A stretch of DNA of 52,528 bases from Clostridiales bacterium (GTDB taxonomy: Bacteria > Bacillota > Clostridia > Oscillospirales > Oscillospiraceae), in the NCBI GenBank assembly GCA_019423635.1, contig JAHZBA010000017.1:1-52528 (forward strand). The letters are read 5' to 3'. The notes under the pieces were generated by a model, which saw nothing but the letters and a program-made list of their open reading frames with translations, had not been told where the DNA came from and searched no databases. The translations under genes and the position numbers were made by a program. Positions 1 to 7,569 of this stretch are shown in pieces. The number at the start of each line of letters is the position of its first letter. Within the stretch, counting starts at the first letter, position 1.

Positions 1-257
1 CGGGGGCTGAGCTTCAGCTTGGAGATGTCCCGCTTGCTCCGCTCCCGGTTGGCCCGGGGCAGCATGGAGTACTCCGCCGTCACCCAGCCCTCGCCGTAGG
101 GCACGTGGGGCGGCACATAGTCCTCCACGCTGGCGCAGCAGAGGACCTTGGTCTCTCCGCACTCGATCAGGCAGCTGCCCTCGGCAAATTTTACAAAGTC
201 CGTGGTGATCCTGACGGGCCGCAGTTCGTTGAAGGCCCGGCCGTCCGCTCTTGTCAT
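1..257 (-). CDS. rph: Ribonuclease PH, N-terminal part (runs off the left edge)
   Basis: The 85 visible residues start MTRADGRAFNELRPVRIT and contain SCLIECGETKVLCCASVED and GWVTAEYSMLPRA, the well-conserved opening of RNase PH, a phosphorolytic 3'-5' exoribonuclease that trims tRNA 3' ends. The ATG at 255-257 follows an AGAGGAAG ribosome binding site. It is the last visible gene of the smc-ftsY transcription unit, 19 nt after the small DUF2007-like gene. The C-terminal catalytic half lies outside the window, so completeness cannot be judged. Confidence 0.93.
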   Translation of the reverse strand, partial: MTRADGRAFNELRPVRITTDFVKFAEGSCLIECGETKVLCCASVEDYVPPHVPYGEGWVTAEYSMLPRANRERSKRDISKLKLSP

Positions 258-276
258 CGCTCTTCCTCTCTTTCTC

Positions 277-522
277 TCAGCCGCCCCGCCGAAGGGACTG
301 CAGCAGATGCGCGGCACGCTCGTAGTCGTTTTTATGCACATAGATGGTATAGGAGAGCTCCCGGTCCGGACATCCTCCCAGCCGGGCCCGCCGCTCCGCG
401 GCCCTGGCCATTCCCCGCACCTTGCAGGTGCAGTCGATCCCAGCCCCGGCCAGACCTTCCCGAATTTTCAAAAACATCTGCTGGGAAGGCAGGGTCACCA
501 GCTCCCGGCGTTTGAACAACAT
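277..522 (-). CDS. Small DUF2007-like putative signal-transducing protein
   Basis: This is an 81-residue protein starting MLFKRRELVTLPSQQMF. I chose the ATG at 520-522 because GGAGAGGAG stands directly upstream; a longer open frame in the same phase has no ribosome binding site. The pattern (an N-terminal strand, LKIREGLAGAGIDC helix, a central strand and YTIYVHKNDYERAAHLL at the C-terminus) resembles the DUF2007 / 'putative signal transducing protein' fold, in which a small ferredoxin-like domain ends in an 'xxVxxxDxxxAxxxL' segment. Function is unknown. It lies between a zinc-ribbon gene and rph and is probably co-transcribed with them. Confidence 0.72.
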   Translation of the reverse strand: MLFKRRELVTLPSQQMFLKIREGLAGAGIDCTCKVRGMARAAERRARLGGCPDRELSYTIYVHKNDYERAAHLLQSLRRGG

Positions 523-562
523 CGGTATGCTCCTCTCCTGTAATCTCACAACAAAATCTCTT

Positions 563-811
563 TCACCGGGAGGTTCCGCTCCGGGCATTGTAATCAATTT
601 CCTCCCCGCAGCTCTTACAGTGTTTTCCGGGATATCTGCCCAGCCACTCGCCGCAGTGAGGACATCGGTTCCACGCAAAATCCAGCCCAAAGCCGGCGGC
701 CATCAAAAGGAACCCCAGAACCTGGAGCGCCCCGCCTCCGCTGAAAACCGCCAGCAGCAGTCCCGCGCCCAGCGCGGCGATCTCCAGCCGGCCCTTCTGC
801 TTCAAGCTCAT
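563..811 (-). CDS. Small membrane protein with C-terminal zinc ribbon (copy 2)
   Basis: This 82-residue protein has two hydrophobic stretches (about residues 11-27 and 29-45) followed by a four-cysteine zinc ribbon, CPHCGEWLGRYPGKHCKSCG, and the tail EEIDYNA. It is therefore probably a membrane-anchored protein with one small metal-binding knuckle. The start is supported by GGGAGG upstream. It lies 24 nt after ftsY. The gene at 1710-1970 is a clear paralogue with the same layout and the same CG-x-EIDY ending, so the two copies bracket ftsY. Function unknown. Confidence 0.8.
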   Translation of the reverse strand: MSLKQKGRLEIAALGAGLLLAVFSGGGALQVLGFLLMAAGFGLDFAWNRCPHCGEWLGRYPGKHCKSCGEEIDYNARSGTSR

Positions 812-835
812 AAAGCGCCTCCCAACAGACCGTCC

Positions 836-1708
836 TCAAATAATGGCCTTGGCGTACTCCTCCGCGTCGAAGGGCTTCAAATCGTCGATGCCCTCGCCGA
901 CGCCGGCGAACTTCACCGGCACCCCCAGCTCCCGGGCAATGGCCACGGCGATGCCGCCCTTGGCGGTGCCGTCCAGCTTGGTGAGGATGATGCCCGTGAG
1001 GCCCGCCGTCTCCTTGAAGGCCCTGGCCTGGGTCAGGCCGTTCTGGCCGGTGGTGGCGTCCAGCACCAGTAGCGTCTCCCGGGCCGCGCCGGGGCACTCC
1101 CGGTCGATGATCTTGGTGAGCTTGGAGAGCTCCGCCATGAGATTCTGCTTGTTGTGGAGCCGCCCGGCGGTGTCGCACAGCACCACGTCCACGCCCCGGG
1201 CCTTGGCGGCCTGGAGGGCGTCGAACAGCACCGCGCCGGGGTCCGCCCCCTCGTGCTGCCGGACGATCTCGCACCCAGCCCGCTCCGCCCAGATCTCCAG
1301 CTGGTCCGCCGCCGCCGCCCGGAAGGTATCCGCCGCGCAGAGGAGGCACCGCTTGCCGCCATAGCGCAGGAGACGGGCCATCTTCCCGATGGAGGTGGTC
1401 TTGCCCACGCCGTTGACGCCGATGAACAGGAACACACACGGGGAGGTGGAGACATCCACCTCCGTGGTGCCCACGTTCAGCGTGTCCACGATAATCTCCC
1501 GGAGGGCAGACCGGACCTCCTCCTGGCTCTGGAGTTTCTCCTTTCGGACCTTCTCCCGAAGCTTTTCTACGGTCTCCATGGCGATTTCCATGCCGAAGTC
1601 GGAGAGGATCAGGGTCTCCTCCAGCTCCTCGAAGAAGGCCTCGTCCGCCTCGGTATAGGTGGTGAAAATATTGGTGGTAATCTTTTTCAGTTTGTCAAAA
1701 AAGCCCAT
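836..1708 (-). CDS. ftsY: Signal recognition particle receptor FtsY
   Basis: FtsY is the SRP receptor GTPase that docks SRP-ribosome complexes at the membrane for co-translational insertion. The 290 residues start MGFFDKLKKITTN, with the typical short N-terminal helix and NG domain: P-loop GVNGVGKTTSIGKMA (about residues 100-114), the DTAGR motif and TKLDGTAKGG near the C-terminus. There is no long acidic A domain, as is usual in clostridia. I took the ATG at 1706-1708 over a longer frame because GGGAGGATG precedes it. That ribosome binding site lies inside the last codons of the upstream zinc-ribbon gene, so translation is probably coupled. Confidence 0.96.
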   Translation of the reverse strand: MGFFDKLKKITTNIFTTYTEADEAFFEELEETLILSDFGMEIAMETVEKLREKVRKEKLQSQEEVRSALREIIVDTLNVGTTEVDVSTSPCVFLFIGVNGVGKTTSIGKMARLLRYGGKRCLLCAADTFRAAAADQLEIWAERAGCEIVRQHEGADPGAVLFDALQAAKARGVDVVLCDTAGRLHNKQNLMAELSKLTKIIDRECPGAARETLLVLDATTGQNGLTQARAFKETAGLTGIILTKLDGTAKGGIAVAIARELGVPVKFAGVGEGIDDLKPFDAEEYAKAII

Positions 1709-1709
1709 G

Positions 1710-1970
1710 TCATCCTCCCGAAAATTCGTCAGGCCATTTTGCGTCGTAGTCGATTTCTTTTCCGCAGTTGGGGCAGCAGCGCCCATGGGAGCGGCCTAAA
1801 GGCCGGCCGCAGTGGGGACAGCGCCACCAATGCTTCCACAGGACGGCAGAGCCTAAGGACACCGCCAGGCCCGGCAGCATGCGCAAAAAACTTGTGCCAA
1901 ACAACAGTATCCACAAAATCCCTGCGGAGAAAGCGGCACCGGCCGCATATTCCCTTTCTCTCAGTGTCAT
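1710..1970 (-). CDS. Small membrane protein with C-terminal zinc ribbon (copy 1)
   Basis: An 86-residue protein starting MTLREREYAAG, with two hydrophobic segments (about residues 12-29 and 31-46), then the CPHC...CPNCG zinc ribbon and the ending GKEIDYDAKWPDE. The start follows AAGGAGGG and lies 11 nt after the smc stop; its stop is 1 nt before the ftsY start. The zinc-ribbon half matches the protein encoded at 563-811 (CPHCG-x2-LGR...C-x2-CG-x-EIDY), which indicates a duplication around ftsY. Function is unknown; a role at the membrane near SRP-dependent insertion is speculation from position only. Confidence 0.8.
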   Translation of the reverse strand: MTLREREYAAGAAFSAGILWILLFGTSFLRMLPGLAVSLGSAVLWKHWWRCPHCGRPLGRSHGRCCPNCGKEIDYDAKWPDEFSGG

Positions 1971-1981
1971 GGCGGCCCTCC

Positions 1982-4900
1982 TTATTGAATGTCCAGTTCC
2001 TTGGCCATATCGTTGAGGTTGATCGTCAAAATCTTGCTGACGCCCTGCTCCTGCATGGTGACGCCGTAGAGGACGTCCGCCTCCTCCATGGTGCCCCGGC
2101 GGTGGGTGATGACGATGAACTGGGTCTTCCCCGCCAGGCGCCGCATATACCGGGCGTACCGGGTGACGTTGACGTCGTCCAGAGCCGCCTCGATCTCGTC
2201 CATGACACAAAAGGGCGTGGGATGGACCTTCAGGATGGAGAAGTACAGCGCGATGGCCACAAAGGCCTTCTCTCCGCCGGAGAGCAGGGAGATGGTCTTG
2301 AGGGTCTTCCCCGGGGGCTGGGCCTTGATCTCAATGCCGCAGCCCAGGATGTCGTTCTCGTCCTCCAGCTCCAGCGTGGCGGTGCCGCCGCCGAAGAGCT
2401 CCTGGAAGGTCTCCTGGAAGCTCTCGGAGAGGAGCTTGAACTGCTGGGAGAAGATCTCCGTCATCTGCCGGGTGATCTCGGCGATGATGCCCTCCAGCTC
2501 CCCCTTGGCCTTGTCCACATCGTCCCGCTGCTCCGTCAGATAGGTATAACGGGTGTTCACCCGCTCGAACTCCTCAATGGCCCCGATGTTGATGTTCCCC
2601 AGGGCGCCGATCTCCCGCTTCAGCTCGCCGATGCGGCGGGAGGCTTTGGGCACGCTCTCCAGCTCGATCCGCTGGGCGGCGGCGTCGGAGTGACTCAGCT
2701 CGTAGTGTTCCCAGAGACGGTCTAAAATCTGCTTTTCCTCCAGGGCGGAGGTGGCGATTTTCTGCTCCAGGCGGGAGGCGGCCCGCTCCAGATTCAAAAG
2801 CGTCTCGTTCATCTCCTGTCCCGCCCGGTTTTTGGCGGTGCGCTCCGTCTCCAGATCCAGCTTCTCCTGGTTCAGCTCCCGCAGGCGGCCCTGGAAGCCC
2901 TCCTGCCGGGCCGCCAGGGTCTCCAGGATCTCCCGGCGGCGGGAAATCTCCTCCTCCGCCTGGTCGATCTGAGCCTGATAGCCCGCCAGGGCCTGCTCCT
3001 TCCGCTGCCGGTCACCGGTGAGGTCCGTGCAGAGGCGGCGCAGGTCCGCGGCCCGGCCGGCGGCGGCTTCCCGCTCCGCGCCCAGGGCCGCCAGCTCCGT
3101 CTTCCGGGCCGTGATCTCCTCCGTCAGCTCCCCGGATTTGGCCAGCAGCTCCGACTGCCCGGAGAGGGCCGCCGCGGCCCGCTCCCGGCACTGTGCCGCC
3201 AGGGCCTCCTGCTCTTCAACACGCTCCTCCGCGGCGCGGACCCGTTCCTGGTTGTCCGCCAGCCGGCCGTCCAGGCTCTCCAGCTCCCCGGCCAGATTCT
3301 CCAGGCTCTCCCGGAGTGTGTTTACCAGCAGATCAAAGTGGTTCTTCTCGCCCTCCAGCCGCAGTACCGCGTCCTCCGCCTCCCGGCGCTGGGCCTGGGC
3401 GGTCTCCAGATCGTACTGGGCGGCGGCCAGCTCCCGCTGCAAGGTCTCCTCGGCCTGTACGGCGGCGGCCAGCTGCTCCTGCATGGCGGCGGAGCGGCCG
3501 TGGAGCCGCTCCAGCTCCGCTGCACGGCTTAAAACGCCCGCCGAGCGGCTGACAGAGCCGCCGGTCATGGAGCCGCCCCGGTTGATGACCTGCCCGTCCA
3601 GCGTCACGATCCGGAAGGCATTGCGGTACTTCCGGGCCATGGCGATGCCGCAGTCCAGGTCCTCCACAATCACCGTCCGGCCCAGCAGGCTGAAAAAGAT
3701 CCTCTGATACCGTTCGTCATACCGCACCAGGCGGGAGGCCAGGCCCACGAAGCCGAACTCCTCCTCAATGCCGCCCTGGCGCAGCTCCTCGCCCCGAATG
3801 GCCGTGAGGGGCAGGAACGTCGCCCGGCCGGCGTCCCGCTGCTTGAGGTAGGCGATGGCCGCCTTGGCGTCCTCCTCCCGGTCCACGACAATATTCTGGA
3901 GCCCTGCTCCCAGGGCAATCTCAATGGCCAGGCTGTAGCGCTCCTCCGTCTTCATCAGACTGGCCACCGGGCCATGGATGCCCCGGAGACTGCCCCTGGC
4001 CTGCATCACGGTCTTCACCGATTTGGCAAAGCCCTCGTACTCCTTCTCCATCTCCGTCAAAAGACGGATGCGGCTTTCCAGGGCGCCGGCGTCCATGGTC
4101 AGCTTCACCCGGCGCTCCGCGGCATCGGCGGCCTTGCGCCGGCGCTCCTCCATCCGCAGACTGTGGCCGGCGATGACGTTGGCCGCGGCGGCGGCGTCAT
4201 CCCTGGCGTCCTCCAGCTGGCGGCGGCTGGCCTTTGCCTGCTTCTCCGTCTCCTCCAGCCGCCGCTCCTGGGCGGACTGCTCCTCCCGGGCCGCGGCTCT
4301 GCGCTCCTGGATCTGTCCGCTCTCCGCCTGGGCGGCGGCGGACTCTGCCCGTGCGTCCGCAGCGGCGGCGGCGGCGATGGCCTCTTTGCCCCGCAGGGCC
4401 TCCGCCTCGCTCTGGGCACCGCCGGCCTGCTCCGCGGCAAGGCGGGCCTGCTCCAGAAGACGGTCCAGGGCCTCGCCGATAGCGGCGGCCTCCCGGCCGA
4501 TCTCCTCCACACGATGCTCCTGCTCCGCCGCCTGCTGCTCCAGGTCCCCGGCGCGGCTGCCGGTCTCCTCCAGTTCCAGGCGGGCCCGGTCCATATTCTC
4601 CCGGTGGTGACGGATGGTGCTCTCCAGCACCGCCACGGCGCTCTCCTGCTCCCGGGCCTGGCCGTCCAGCTCCCCGGCCTGGGTACGGAGCTGCTCCGCC
4701 TCCACGTCCTTCTCCCGCATCCGCTCCCCGTAGCGCTCGCTCTCGGCGTAGAGGGCGTCCAGAGCCGCTCTGGCCTGGTTCCGCTGATCCTCGGCGGCGT
4801 GGAAGTCCGCCTCCAGCTTCCGGGCCTGGGTCTTCAGGGCGTCCAGGTTCTCCAGCCACACGGAGATCTCCAGAAGCCGCAGCTCATCCCGGAGGACCAG

Positions 4901-5548
4901 GTACTTCTTCGCCGTCTCCGACTGCTGCCGCAGAGGCTCCACCTGGAGCTCCAGCTCGGAGATCTTGTCGTTGATCCGGACCAGGTTCTCCTCCGTCCGC
5001 TCCAGCTTCCGCTCGGACTCCTCCTTGCGGTGGCGGAAACGGGAGATGCCTGCGGCCTCCTCAAAGATCTCCCGGCGGTCGCCGCTGCGGGTGGAGAGGA
5101 TCTCGTCGATCCGCCCCTGGCCGATGATGGAGTATCCCTCCCGGCCTAGCCCTGTGTCCATGAAGAGCTCCGTCACATCCTTAAGGCGGACGGACTGGCG
5201 GTTGATATAGTATTCCGACTCCCCGCTGCGGTAGTACCGGCGGGTGACGGCCACCTCCGACTCCTCCATGGCGGGGAAGATGTGCTCGGTGTTGTCCAGC
5301 ACCAGCGTCACCTGGGCAAAGCCCACGGGGGAGCGCTGGGCGGTGCCGCTGAAAATCACATCCTCCATCTTCCCTCCCCGGAGGGCCTTGGCGCTCTGTT
5401 CCCCCATGACCCAGCGGATGGCGTCGGAGATATTGGATTTCCCGGAGCCGTTGGGCCCCACCACGGCGGTGATGTCCTCCCCGAACTGGAGGACCGTCTT
5501 ATCGGGAAAGGCCTTGAAGCCCTGAATTTCCAGCGATTTTAAGTACAC
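1982..5548 (-). CDS. smc: Chromosome segregation ATPase SMC
   Basis: Full-length SMC (1188 residues), the core ATPase of the bacterial condensin complex with ScpA and ScpB. It has an N-terminal Walker A GPNGSGKSN (residues 32-40), two long Ala/Glu/Arg-rich coiled coils, the hinge at about 500-660, and at the C-terminus the ABC signature LLSGGEKAF and Walker B FCVMDEIEAALDD. The start codon is GTG (5546-5548), reading MYLKSLEIQGFKAF, preceded by GAGGAAAGGGG. It is the first gene of the smc-ZnR-ftsY-ZnR-DUF2007-rph unit, and the smc-ftsY neighbourhood is common in clostridia. Confidence 0.98.
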   Translation of the reverse strand: MYLKSLEIQGFKAFPDKTVLQFGEDITAVVGPNGSGKSNISDAIRWVMGEQSAKALRGGKMEDVIFSGTAQRSPVGFAQVTLVLDNTEHIFPAMEESEVAVTRRYYRSGESEYYINRQSVRLKDVTELFMDTGLGREGYSIIGQGRIDEILSTRSGDRREIFEEAAGISRFRHRKEESERKLERTEENLVRINDKISELELQVEPLRQQSETAKKYLVLRDELRLLEISVWLENLDALKTQARKLEADFHAAEDQRNQARAALDALYAESERYGERMREKDVEAEQLRTQAGELDGQAREQESAVAVLESTIRHHRENMDRARLELEETGSRAGDLEQQAAEQEHRVEEIGREAAAIGEALDRLLEQARLAAEQAGGAQSEAEALRGKEAIAAAAAADARAESAAAQAESGQIQERRAAAREEQSAQERRLEETEKQAKASRRQLEDARDDAAAAANVIAGHSLRMEERRRKAADAAERRVKLTMDAGALESRIRLLTEMEKEYEGFAKSVKTVMQARGSLRGIHGPVASLMKTEERYSLAIEIALGAGLQNIVVDREEDAKAAIAYLKQRDAGRATFLPLTAIRGEELRQGGIEEEFGFVGLASRLVRYDERYQRIFFSLLGRTVIVEDLDCGIAMARKYRNAFRIVTLDGQVINRGGSMTGGSVSRSAGVLSRAAELERLHGRSAAMQEQLAAAVQAEETLQRELAAAQYDLETAQAQRREAEDAVLRLEGEKNHFDLLVNTLRESLENLAGELESLDGRLADNQERVRAAEERVEEQEALAAQCRERAAAALSGQSELLAKSGELTEEITARKTELAALGAEREAAAGRAADLRRLCTDLTGDRQRKEQALAGYQAQIDQAEEEISRRREILETLAARQEGFQGRLRELNQEKLDLETERTAKNRAGQEMNETLLNLERAASRLEQKIATSALEEKQILDRLWEHYELSHSDAAAQRIELESVPKASRRIGELKREIGALGNINIGAIEEFERVNTRYTYLTEQRDDVDKAKGELEGIIAEITRQMTEIFSQQFKLLSESFQETFQELFGGGTATLELEDENDILGCGIEIKAQPPGKTLKTISLLSGGEKAFVAIALYFSILKVHPTPFCVMDEIEAALDDVNVTRYARYMRRLAGKTQFIVITHRRGTMEEADVLYGVTMQEQGVSKILTINLNDMAKELDIQ

Positions 5549-5799
5549 AACACTGCCCCTTTCCTCTTGAAACCCTGCCTCGCAGCGATTTCAGGGGATA
5601 CGATCTTTTGATTCCTTCTCATATCTGCACACGGTTTCTCTTTCCAATGGGATCAAAGCCGGCGGAAATTTCATCGGTCCCTTCCGCGGCTCTACAGCTC
5701 CCCGGACATCCGTCCATGACTCAAACAACGGGTTTTCGTGGGATCTTCTGCCTTTCGAGGGGGTTCTTTCCCTCAAAACGGATTCTGACATAGCATTTT
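5549..5799 (-). promoter_or_regulatory. Long untranslated leader of the smc operon
   Basis: From the promoter at 5800-5828 to the smc GTG there are about 250 nt. The only open frame of note (5591-5791, 66 codons) starts within about 10 nt of the -10 box and has no ribosome binding site, so I do not call it a gene. I see no known riboswitch. The leader contains short self-complementary stretches but no convincing terminator. Confidence 0.4.
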
Positions 5800-5828
5800 A
5801 TTATACCACACCGTTTCCCGGGTTTCAA
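5800..5828 (-). promoter_or_regulatory. Sigma-A promoter of the smc-ftsY operon
   Basis: Read on the minus strand: TTGAAA, a 17-nt spacer and a perfect TATAAT. This is one of the best promoter matches in the window, and it is oriented toward smc. Confidence 0.75.
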
Positions 5829-5914
5829 TACCAACCATGCCCCTGTCTTCATGATTTTTACGCGGTGCCGCTGTGCTTTTTCAGAACCGGCCCCAAAGGA
5901 ACGATGCTCCAAGC

Positions 5915-5955
5915 CGGCCTGCCGCCCGCTGAAAAATCAGCCGCCCGGCAGGCCG
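5915..5955. repeat. Nested inverted repeat downstream of the lipoprotein gene
   Basis: Perfect 10-bp arms (CGGCCTGCCG / CGGCAGGCCG) enclose a second hairpin, GCTGA-AAAA-TCAGC. It lies about 41 nt past the stop of the lipoprotein gene at 5997 and could be its terminator, but no T-run follows on the minus strand. Confidence 0.45.
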
Positions 5956-5996
5956 TTCAGAGCATAGATCCTCATATTTGGGGGAAGAACCGGCGT

Positions 5997-7286
5997 CTAC
6001 AGCCCGCTGAACGCCGTCTGGTTCTGCTGCTCCATCAGGGGCTTTGCCCTCTGGGCGGCGGGCGGGAGGCTGCACACGGGCGCGGAGTCTCCGCAGAGCA
6101 GCAGCTGTCCCTGAAACGTGGTCAGCCGCTCCGTCTCCGGGTCGAAGGTCAAAAGACTCCTCTCCCCGACGGAGGTCTCACACTCCAGCAGCAGCGTGCC
6201 GTCCTCCAGCCATGTGAGGCCCAGAATGGCGGTCTCCATGCCGTCCCAGTCCTGGAGGTCGTACAGGCTGCCCCGGCTGCCCTCACCGGGCTTTTGCCAG
6301 CCGACGCCGAACTCCGTGGGGGTATCCGACAATACGGCATCCCATACGCCGTCGTCGGACCAGAGCCGGTAGCGCGTCACATTCCCCTCCAGGCGATGCG
6401 CCGTCATCTCCTCCACGGCGGCGGTCATCTCCCCCGCCGCCCCCTCCGGGATCAGCAGCGTCCGCTCGTCGCCGTACTTCTCGCCGCTTTCCCAATCCGC
6501 GCCGTTGGAGAGGTACAGGTTCTGCCCGTCTGTCACCAGGTAGGAAAACCGCCGCTCCGTAATGGCGCCGCCGCTGCGCTCCCGCCGCAGGAAGTGGTCG
6601 TTCTCCCAGATCACATCCGTCACCATGACAGCGCCCTCGCCGTAATCCTGCACCGTCCGCAGCTGGCAGGGGGCGCCCAGGCCCGCCTTGAAGAGGAAGT
6701 CCTCCACCGCCTCCGGATTTCTCACGCCGTCCCCGGTGAACACCGCGTCCATTTCCGACGCCGTATCCGCGCCGCAGGTCTCCGGCAGATCCTCCAGGGG
6801 GCCGAAGCCATAGGGTGTCTCCGCCGTATAGGGGCTCTCGCCCAGGGTGAACGGTGCATACAGCGTCTGACCCTCCACCTCCTTTACCAGGCGGTACTCC
6901 CCCACTTCCGGCGGCTCCTCATACATCGCCAGCGTGCAGGTCAAGGCCATGACGCCGCCCGGCTCCAGGGAGTAGCCGATGGCCGTGAAGGCGAAATTCT
7001 CCCGTGGCGTCAGGTCAGTCCACTGATTTCCCGCCCGGCGCTGGAGGGCATAGGGCTCCCCAAACTCCACCGGCGCCTCCGTTTCATTGCGGATCAAATA
7101 CGTATACTGCGTCATCGACGGGTCATAGACCGGGTGCTCCAGCTCCAAGATCAGGCCCTCCGGAGCCGCCTCCTCAGGCCCGCGGACATCCTCCCCGTGC
7201 TCCTCCTCCGGCAGTTCCCGGGGTACGGGAGCTCCGCAGCCGCTCAGCAGGGCCAGCAGCAACCATACAGCGAAAAAGCGTCTCAT
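5997..7286 (-). CDS. Lipoprotein with bacterial Ig-like N-terminal domain
   Basis: This 429-residue protein has a lipoprotein signal peptide, MRRFFAVWLLLALLSGC, with lipidated Cys17. Residues about 45-155 look like the bacterial Ig-like domain often labelled Big_14 (pattern YLIRNETEAPVEFGEPYAL ... YEEPPEVGEYRLVKEVEG). The rest is beta-rich, with repeated short strands around LLLECETSVGERSLLTFDP, suggesting a propeller-like or NTF2-unrelated extracytoplasmic domain that I cannot name. The start follows GAGGTGATGAG. It is a single-gene unit convergent with smc upstream sequences and divergent from ssnA. Outer-face surface protein of unknown function. Confidence 0.8.
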   Translation of the reverse strand: MRRFFAVWLLLALLSGCGAPVPRELPEEEHGEDVRGPEEAAPEGLILELEHPVYDPSMTQYTYLIRNETEAPVEFGEPYALQRRAGNQWTDLTPRENFAFTAIGYSLEPGGVMALTCTLAMYEEPPEVGEYRLVKEVEGQTLYAPFTLGESPYTAETPYGFGPLEDLPETCGADTASEMDAVFTGDGVRNPEAVEDFLFKAGLGAPCQLRTVQDYGEGAVMVTDVIWENDHFLRRERSGGAITERRFSYLVTDGQNLYLSNGADWESGEKYGDERTLLIPEGAAGEMTAAVEEMTAHRLEGNVTRYRLWSDDGVWDAVLSDTPTEFGVGWQKPGEGSRGSLYDLQDWDGMETAILGLTWLEDGTLLLECETSVGERSLLTFDPETERLTTFQGQLLLCGDSAPVCSLPPAAQRAKPLMEQQNQTAFSGL

Positions 7287-7385
7287 CTCATCACCTCGGA
7301 GAGTTTAGACGGACCGGGGCGGAAAAAGTTCCCTGTCTTCCGTCAAATCCCACAAAATTTTCCCAGTTTTTCTCAGGCGGATTGC

Positions 7386-7414
7386 TTGCATTTTAACAGG
7401 TCCTCTGGTATAAT
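7386..7414 (+). promoter_or_regulatory. Sigma-A promoter for ssnA-ygfK
   Basis: TTGCAT (7386-7391), a 17-nt spacer and a perfect TATAAT (7409-7414). Transcription starting near 7421 would give a leader of about 150 nt before ssnA. Confidence 0.8.
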
Positions 7415-7569
7415 GCAATTACATTTTTCAGAGCATGACAGCTGGAACGGAGTGCCGTGCGCACGGGCTGACACCTGTCATTGCTTCTTGTCAGGCAGGT
7501 GTTTCAAGCCGCAGGAGGGCTTGAGGCGCCTTTTCTTTTCGGGAAAATACATAGAGGAGGGAATGTTTC
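7415..7569 (+). promoter_or_regulatory. Structured 5' leader of ssnA, candidate attenuator or riboswitch
   Basis: The leader contains a long-range stem, ATGACAG (7435-7441) with CTGTCAT (7475-7481), enclosing a perfect palindrome CCGTGCGCACGG (7455-7466). A competing stem, ACACCTG (7471-7477) with CAGGTGT (7496-7502), shares bases with the first, so the two exclude each other. Next comes TCAAGCC (7504-7510) with GGCTTGA (7518-7524), then GGCGCC and TTTTCTTTT (7531-7539), a possible intrinsic terminator. The ribosome binding site GAGGAGGG follows. The layout is that of a transcriptional attenuator. It does not match the aptamers I can recognise by eye (purine, Moco, SAM, THF, cobalamin). From memory, conserved RNA motifs upstream of ssnA genes have been predicted; I could not check this one. 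Confidence 0.5.

Noticed and set aside
5640..5690. GGGACCGATGAAATTTCC in the smc leader, reminiscent of an S-box core
   Set aside because: The remaining SAM-I motifs (CTTATCAAGAG, GGTGCCAA) and stems are missing; a true S-box is at 49276-49402.
5591..5791. 66-codon minus-strand frame in the smc leader
   Set aside because: Begins about 10 nt from the -10 box and lacks a ribosome binding site.
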